A DNA stretch of 27,176 bases from an uncultured Holdemanella sp. GTDB taxonomy: Bacteria; Bacillota_I; Bacilli_A; Erysipelotrichales; Erysipelotrichaceae. Shown piece by piece: positions 23,485 to 27,176 of this stretch (the stretch's first letter is position 1; each line of letters begins with the position of its first letter). The notes below the pieces were generated by a model. That model was not told the DNA's origin, made no database searches, and worked only from the letters and a program-made list of their open reading frames with translations. The position numbers and the translations under genes are program-made. The DNA is taken from NCBI GenBank assembly GCA_900754615.1, contig CAAEDN010000090.1, positions 1 to 27,176 of the forward strand, in the 5' to 3' direction.

Positions 23485-24981
23485 TTAGTCTAGATTGTAT
23501 AATTTCTTGTATTTTTTGATTAAATAATCTGTGTAGTAGTCTGGATTGAATGGTTCACCACTTACTTCTTCTACGATTTCAGCCATAGATTTACTTGCAG
23601 CATAATGATGTACATTGTCTTTTAACCAGTTTGTAATCTTTTCAAAGTGGTTTGTTAGTAGGGCTTCTTCTACATTAAATTGTTTTTCCATTGTCGCATA
23701 CAATTGTGCAGCATAAGCACTACCCAATGCATATGTTGGGAAGTATCCTAAATAGCCTGTAGACCAGTGCATATCTTGTAAGACACCTTCTTTATAGTTT
23801 GTAGGACGAACACCTAAGTATTCTTCGTATTTATCAGCCCAAATTTCAGGAAGTTTATCATAATCTACATTGCCTTTGGCAATTTCTTTTTCGATTTCAT
23901 AACGAACCATAATATGCAATGGGTATGTTAATTCATCCGCTTCTGTACGGATCAAAGCACATTCTGTTTTATTGATCATGTTTACTAACTCGTCAACAGA
24001 CACATCTTTAAATTCTGGGAATAAGTTTACTAATTGATCGTAATTGGCTTGCCAGAATGCGTGACTTCTACCAACGTGGTTTTCTAAAAAACGAGATTGC
24101 GATTCGTGTGCAGCCGAACCCACAGCTTGTGTTAGCATGGTTCCTTCAAAAGCAGGATCCATTTGTAGTCCATAAAGAGCGTGTCCATATTCGTGTACAG
24201 TTGAAAGGATAGCACTTAAGAATTGATCTGGATAGTAGTGTGTTGTGATACGAGTATCGTTGCTTGAGAAGAAATCTGTGAATGGGTGTTCTGTCGTTGA
24301 AAGGTATACTTTCCCAAAATCTACTTTCATGAAGTCACAAATAACATCCATAAATTTTTCTTGGCGATCCACTGCATAAGTTTCATGAAGTAAGTCATCA
24401 TTGATTTGTGGCTTGTTTTGAATTTCATGAATTAATGGAACCAATTTTTCTTTTACATTATTAAAGAATGCGTCATATTTTTCTTGTGTCATTCCTTTTT
24501 CGTAACGGTCTAACAATACATCATATGCATTGTTTCCATTAAACTTAGGGTCATATTCTAAAAGGTGTAAAGTCTCTTTCATGATTGCTTGTAAATGAGG
24601 CTTGAAATGTTCATAGTTATCCGCTTCTTTAGCTTCATGCCAAGCCAATTCACTGTCGGCTTTTACTTTGACATAGTTCGCATATACATCACTTGGAATG
24701 TTTTCAGATTGTGCTAAGGCTTCAAGACGATAGTCGACTTCTTTCTTTTCCAAACTTCCTTCTGGCAATGTTTTTGCGTATTCCTTGATCTTTTGAATGG
24801 TTTCTGGATCATTTTCAATGATGAATGCTTGTTTAGATAGTCTAGACAACATTTCATTTGAATAAGGAATTCCTTTTTTTGGTGCAATTGTCATTTGTTC
24901 AAAATAAATGGTTGAGAATGCCAATGAAAAGGCATCTAATGTTCTTTCGTATTCTTGATAGAATGGTTCAAATTTTAACAT
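23485..24981 (-). CDS. M32 family metallocarboxypeptidase (Taq carboxypeptidase type)
   Basis: M32 enzymes are cytoplasmic zinc carboxypeptidases with broad specificity for C-terminal residues. The 498-residue protein has the usual length. The zinc site HEYGHAL (HExGH, the form particular to M32) is present, as are the downstream metal ligand region SAAHESQSRFLENHVGRS and the family segments RITTHYYPDQF, TEADELTYPLHIMVRYEIE and GVLQDMHWSTGYLGYFPTYALGSAYAAQL. The start chosen, complementary to 24979-24981, has AGGAGG just upstream and gives MLKFEPFYQEYE; the open frame continues upstream without family similarity and through the promoter region. It is divergent from the nitroreductase gene. 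The albA_2-type gene lies downstream after a terminator. Confidence 0.95.
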   Translation of the reverse strand: MLKFEPFYQEYERTLDAFSLAFSTIYFEQMTIAPKKGIPYSNEMLSRLSKQAFIIENDPETIQKIKEYAKTLPEGSLEKKEVDYRLEALAQSENIPSDVYANYVKVKADSELAWHEAKEADNYEHFKPHLQAIMKETLHLLEYDPKFNGNNAYDVLLDRYEKGMTQEKYDAFFNNVKEKLVPLIHEIQNKPQINDDLLHETYAVDRQEKFMDVICDFMKVDFGKVYLSTTEHPFTDFFSSNDTRITTHYYPDQFLSAILSTVHEYGHALYGLQMDPAFEGTMLTQAVGSAAHESQSRFLENHVGRSHAFWQANYDQLVNLFPEFKDVSVDELVNMINKTECALIRTEADELTYPLHIMVRYEIEKEIAKGNVDYDKLPEIWADKYEEYLGVRPTNYKEGVLQDMHWSTGYLGYFPTYALGSAYAAQLYATMEKQFNVEEALLTNHFEKITNWLKDNVHHYAASKSMAEIVEEVSGEPFNPDYYTDYLIKKYKKLYNLD

Positions 24982-25001
24982 GGTTAAATCCTCCTGCTTG
25001 T

Positions 25002-25010
25002 ATTGTAACA
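25002..25010 (-). promoter_or_regulatory. Possible extended -10 of the M32 gene
   Basis: On the minus strand TGT-TACAAT lies 20 bases before the carboxypeptidase start. A second TATAAT (25028-25033, minus strand), within the palindrome ATTATATAAT, is an alternative. Confidence 0.35.
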
Positions 25011-25058
25011 CAAAGAAAAGAATAGTCATTATATAATGAAAGCGAATTTTCAAAATGG

Positions 25059-25067
25059 TGATATAAT
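25059..25067 (+). promoter_or_regulatory. Extended -10 promoter of the nitroreductase gene
   Basis: TGA-TATAAT lies 22 bases before the nitroreductase start. A -35 is not obvious. Confidence 0.45.
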
Positions 25068-25089
25068 ACAGAAAAAAGGAGTAAAGAGT

Positions 25090-25590
25090 ATGGATGCAAT
25101 TTTTAATCGTACAAGTGTAAGAAAATATAAACAAGAATCTTTAAAAAAAGAGGAGATTGATTTGATTTTAAAGGCAGCATTTAGTGCACCTAGTGCTAGA
25201 AATAGTCAGCCTTGGCAGTTTATTGTTGTAGAAAATAAAGACACATTAAAGGATTTAAGTCAAATGACACCCTATGCATCCTTTCTAAAAGATGCGGCTA
25301 TGGGAATGATTGTTTGTGCGGATAAAAATAAGAATGATAGTTTAGATTATTGTCAACAAGACTTGGCAGCAGCTACAGAGAATATGTTGGTTGAGGCAAA
25401 AGGCTTGGGCATTGGTTCTTGTTGGTTGGGTGTGTATCCGAATGAAGAGCGTTATTTGGCTTTAAACCAATATTTTAAATTGCCTAAGGGAATTGTTCCG
25501 ATGTGGATGATTTCATTTGGATATATTGATCAAGAAGAGGTTGTAAAAGATAAGTTTGATTCTTCAAAGGTGCATTATGAAAAGTATTAA
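25090..25590 (+). CDS. Nitroreductase family protein
   Basis: The 166-residue protein is a small FMN-dependent NAD(P)H oxidoreductase of the nitroreductase fold. Members reduce nitro groups, quinones or flavins and act as homodimers in the cytoplasm. Seen are the FMN-phosphate motif NRTSVRKYKQE at the N-terminus, AAFSAPSARNSQPWQFIVV, the DLAAATENMLVEAKGLGIGSCWLGV helix and loop, and the C-terminal MISFGYIDQEE. The length is at the short end, as in the NADH oxidase/YfkO-like small group. ATG 25090 follows AAAAAAGGAGTAAAGAGT. Its last 14 bases overlap the GNAT gene, so the two form an operon. The physiological substrate is unknown. Confidence 0.9.
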   Translation: MDAIFNRTSVRKYKQESLKKEEIDLILKAAFSAPSARNSQPWQFIVVENKDTLKDLSQMTPYASFLKDAAMGMIVCADKNKNDSLDYCQQDLAAATENMLVEAKGLGIGSCWLGVYPNEERYLALNQYFKLPKGIVPMWMISFGYIDQEEVVKDKFDSSKVHYEKY

Positions 25591-26002
25591 TATAGTAGAG
25601 TGCATGAATGAGGATGATTTAAAAGAAGTGGCTATTCTTGCCGAAAAGATTTGGCATGAATTCTTTCCGGGAATTATTTCAGAAGCACAAATTGATTATA
25701 TGGTGGAACAGTTTCAAAGCTTTGATGCCATGCAAGACCAAGTAAAACATCAGCAGTATCATTATCATAAGGTATATAAAGGCGATGAATTGATTGGATA
25801 TATTGGTTTGCAGAATCAGCCAGATCGTTTATTCTTGTCTAAACTCTATTTAAAGGATTCAGCTAGAGGAAAGCACTATGCGACTAAAATGTTTGAGTAT
25901 GTAAAGAAACAAGCCGAAAAGTATTGTTATTCAGCTATTTATATGCAATTTAAGAACACTCTTGACTTTAGTCGTGAGATGAATTGGACATGCAGATGTT
26001 AG
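25577..26002 (+). pseudogene. GNAT-family N-acetyltransferase, 3' end replaced by an insertion sequence
   Basis: The first 125 or so residues are a GNAT acetyltransferase. They include a substrate half with EIWHEFFPGIISEAQIDYMVEQF, the central strand GDELIGYIGLQ, and the acetyl-CoA loop region LFLSKLYLKDSARGKHYATKMFEYV, a variant of the usual R/Q-x-x-G-x-G/A loop. After AIYMQFKN, where GNAT proteins should continue into Asn-x-x-Ala-x-x-x-Tyr-x-x-x-Gly-Phe, the sequence turns into an unrelated tail ending at 26002. That tail encodes part of a hairpin (25959-25978) just upstream of tnpA. The last 25 or so normal residues are missing, so the enzyme is probably inactive. The start codon overlaps the nitroreductase end. 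Confidence 0.8.
25959..25978 (+). repeat. Candidate left-end hairpin of the IS605-type element
   Basis: CTC-TT-GACT-TT-AGTC-GT-GAG folds into an imperfect hairpin near the inferred left end. TnpA of this family recognises such single-stranded hairpins. The stem has one mismatch and one wobble. Confidence 0.5.
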
Positions 26003-26053
26003 ATAAATAATTCAACAATAAATGATAAATATAGTGCTTTAAGTATATACATA

Positions 26054-26062
26054 TGTTATAAT
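26054..26062 (+). promoter_or_regulatory. Extended -10 promoter of tnpA
   Basis: TGT-TATAAT lies 16 bases before the tnpA start codon. No good -35. Confidence 0.4.
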
Positions 26063-26078
26063 ATCGATGAGGAAAAAC

Positions 26079-26480
26079 ATGAAAGTTGTTAAAGGAAGAG
26101 GCTATGTCTATTCCATACAGTATCATATTGTATGGTGTGTAAAGTATCGTCGTGATGTCTTGAATGGACAGGTTGCAACAAGATTAAAAGAGCTGCTGAC
26201 TCAGATTTCAAAGGATAATGGTTTTCAAATTCTTGAAATGAATATGGATGAGGATCATATCCATATGCTGATCAATTGTACGCCGCAGCATTACATTCCA
26301 AATATTATAAAAGCTATGAAGGGTGTATCGGCCAGACTCTTGATGAAAGAGTTTGGGGATGATCTAAGATCCAAATTATGGGGTGGACATTTATGGAATC
26401 CTTCTTATTTTGTAGCTACAGTTTCTGAAAATACAGAAGAACAGATTATAGAGTATATAAGAAGTCAAAAAAGAAAATAG
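26079..26480 (+). CDS. tnpA: IS200/IS605-family transposase TnpA (Y1 HUH nuclease)
   Basis: TnpA is the single-strand transposase of the IS200/IS605 family and acts as a dimer on hairpins at the element ends. The 133-residue protein has normal length. The metal-binding HUH motif is His60-Ile-His62 in DEDHIHMLI, and the nucleophile is Tyr110 in WNPSYFVATVS. The start SIQYHIVWCVKYRRDVL is the family's usual N-terminal strand. ATG 26079 is preferred, with GAGG 6 bases upstream; ATG 26067 is in frame but lacks a ribosome site. All key residues are present, so it looks active. Confidence 0.95.
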   Translation: MKVVKGRGYVYSIQYHIVWCVKYRRDVLNGQVATRLKELLTQISKDNGFQILEMNMDEDHIHMLINCTPQHYIPNIIKAMKGVSARLLMKEFGDDLRSKLWGGHLWNPSYFVATVSENTEEQIIEYIRSQKRK

Positions 26481-26503
26481 CGAATCAATAAGGAGTAATC
26501 ATC

Positions 26504-27176
26504 ATGGAAAAGGCATTCAAGTATCGTATCTATCCAAATAGAGAACAAAGAATATTGCTGGCCAAGACTTTTGGCTGCACTCGTTTTGTATATAATCATT
26601 ACCTGGCAAAACGTAAGGATGCCTATGAAAAAGATGGAATCACATTAAACTATTCGGCATGCGCTAAGGATCTAGTTTCTTTAAAGAAAGAATATGAATG
26701 GCTTAAGGAAGTGGATTCTGTGGCTCTACAGTCAAGTGTAAAGAATCTGGATACGGCATATATCAATTTCTTTCGAAAAAAAGCTGAATATCCTAGATTC
26801 AAATCGAAGAAGACACATTGTTATTCGTATACAACGAAATATACGAATGGAAATATTGAACTGTATGAAAATAAGGTCAAGCTTCCTAAGATTGGTCTTG
26901 TGAATATAAAGAAAACACGAATACCAAAGGGAAGACTACTGAGTGCAACGGTATCACAAGTACCAAGTGGAAAGTATTATGTTTCATTATGTTATACAGA
27001 TGTAGAGGAAGTCTTATTTCCACTAACATATAATGAAACAGGTATCGATCTAGGTATCAAAGATTTTATCGTATTGAGTAACGGAGAAAAAGTAGAGAAT
27101 CCAAAATATCTGAAGAAGTCGATTGAGAAACTGAAAAAGCTACAGAAGCAGCAGTCACGAAAAACAAAGGGCGGCC
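26504..27176 (+). CDS. tnpB: RNA-guided nuclease TnpB of the IS605 type, 5' part (runs off the window)
   Basis: A frame of 224 codons is open to the window edge, starting at ATG 26504 after AAGGAG, 23 bases past the tnpA stop. It begins MEKAFKYRIYPNREQRILLAKTF, then CTRFVYNHYLAKR, the standard TnpB N-terminal helix-turn-helix region. Later come PRFKSKKTHCYSYTT and the first RuvC motif TGIDLGIKDF, with its catalytic Asp near residue 188, followed by the basic KKLQKQQSRKTKG stretch. TnpB proteins are RNA-guided DNA nucleases related to Cas12. Their guide RNA comes from the element's right end, which is not seen here. CTG and AAG codons are more frequent than in the housekeeping genes, in keeping with recent transfer. 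Confidence 0.93.
   Translation, partial: MEKAFKYRIYPNREQRILLAKTFGCTRFVYNHYLAKRKDAYEKDGITLNYSACAKDLVSLKKEYEWLKEVDSVALQSSVKNLDTAYINFFRKKAEYPRFKSKKTHCYSYTTKYTNGNIELYENKVKLPKIGLVNIKKTRIPKGRLLSATVSQVPSGKYYVSLCYTDVEEVLFPLTYNETGIDLGIKDFIVLSNGEKVENPKYLKKSIEKLKKLQKQQSRKTKGG

Larger units (their letters stand above)
25953..27176 (+). mobile_element. IS200/IS605-family insertion sequence (left end, tnpA, partial tnpB)
   Basis: The element carries a Y1 transposase gene followed 23 bases later by tnpB, both on the plus strand, the layout of IS605-type elements with genes in the same direction. The left end is placed where the GNAT frame loses family similarity, to within about ten bases. No terminal inverted repeats are expected for this family; subterminal hairpins are used instead. 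The right end is outside the window. Confidence 0.85.

Noticed and set aside
24982..25134. 51-residue N-terminal extension of the M32 carboxypeptidase
   Set aside because: It would cover the divergent promoter region and overlap the nitroreductase start. The start complementary to 24979-24981 follows AGGAGG and begins with family sequence.

Overview
The window looks like chromosome from a low-GC Gram-positive gut-type Firmicute. Gene content (hprK, peptidase T, formate-tetrahydrofolate ligase, Bacillus-type purF, PII-like DarA, PocR, VanZ-like protein) and AT-rich codon use suggest Erysipelotrichia or a close relative; this placement is inference. Most of the window is ordinary housekeeping DNA. 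Two mobile elements sit in the right third.

Left part (1-6300): the 3' end of a 5S rRNA gene is followed by a tightly packed operon, uvrA - hprK - lgt/ppaX fusion - trxB, in which each gene overlaps the next or nearly so. In Bacillus the genes hprK, lgt and ppaX are separate neighbours. Here lgt and a PpaX-like HAD pyrophosphatase form one reading frame. Middle part (6300-18650): a stand-alone PocR-domain protein; the c-di-AMP receptor darA; purD-fhs; pepT; a tRNA-Leu(CAG)/tRNA-Thr(TGT) pair; a SIS-domain protein with an AI-2E-family membrane protein; purF - HAD hydrolase - trxA; a gamma-glutamylcyclotransferase-like gene; and a VanZ-like gene overlapping panE. Clear intrinsic terminators separate most of these units.

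Right part (18637-23401): one minus-strand gene for an AlbA_2/Schlafen-type ATP-binding regulator is split in two by a 3.45-kb element at 19156-22609. The element carries only three overlapping tyrosine-recombinase genes, each with a full catalytic set, between 95-bp terminal inverted repeats that differ only in homopolymer length. This is the architecture of 'recombinase in trio' (RIT) elements. Removing exactly 19156-22609 rejoins the two halves in frame as a 436-residue protein. A 20-bp palindrome lies at only one end of the element, which makes it a candidate recombination core site.

Far right (23450-27176): an M32 metallocarboxypeptidase gene is divergent from a nitroreductase gene. The nitroreductase is followed by a GNAT acetyltransferase gene whose 3' end has been replaced by an IS200/IS605-type insertion. 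That insertion carries a Y1 (HUH) transposase tnpA and a tnpB that runs off the window end. Every promoter given here is a motif reading only.
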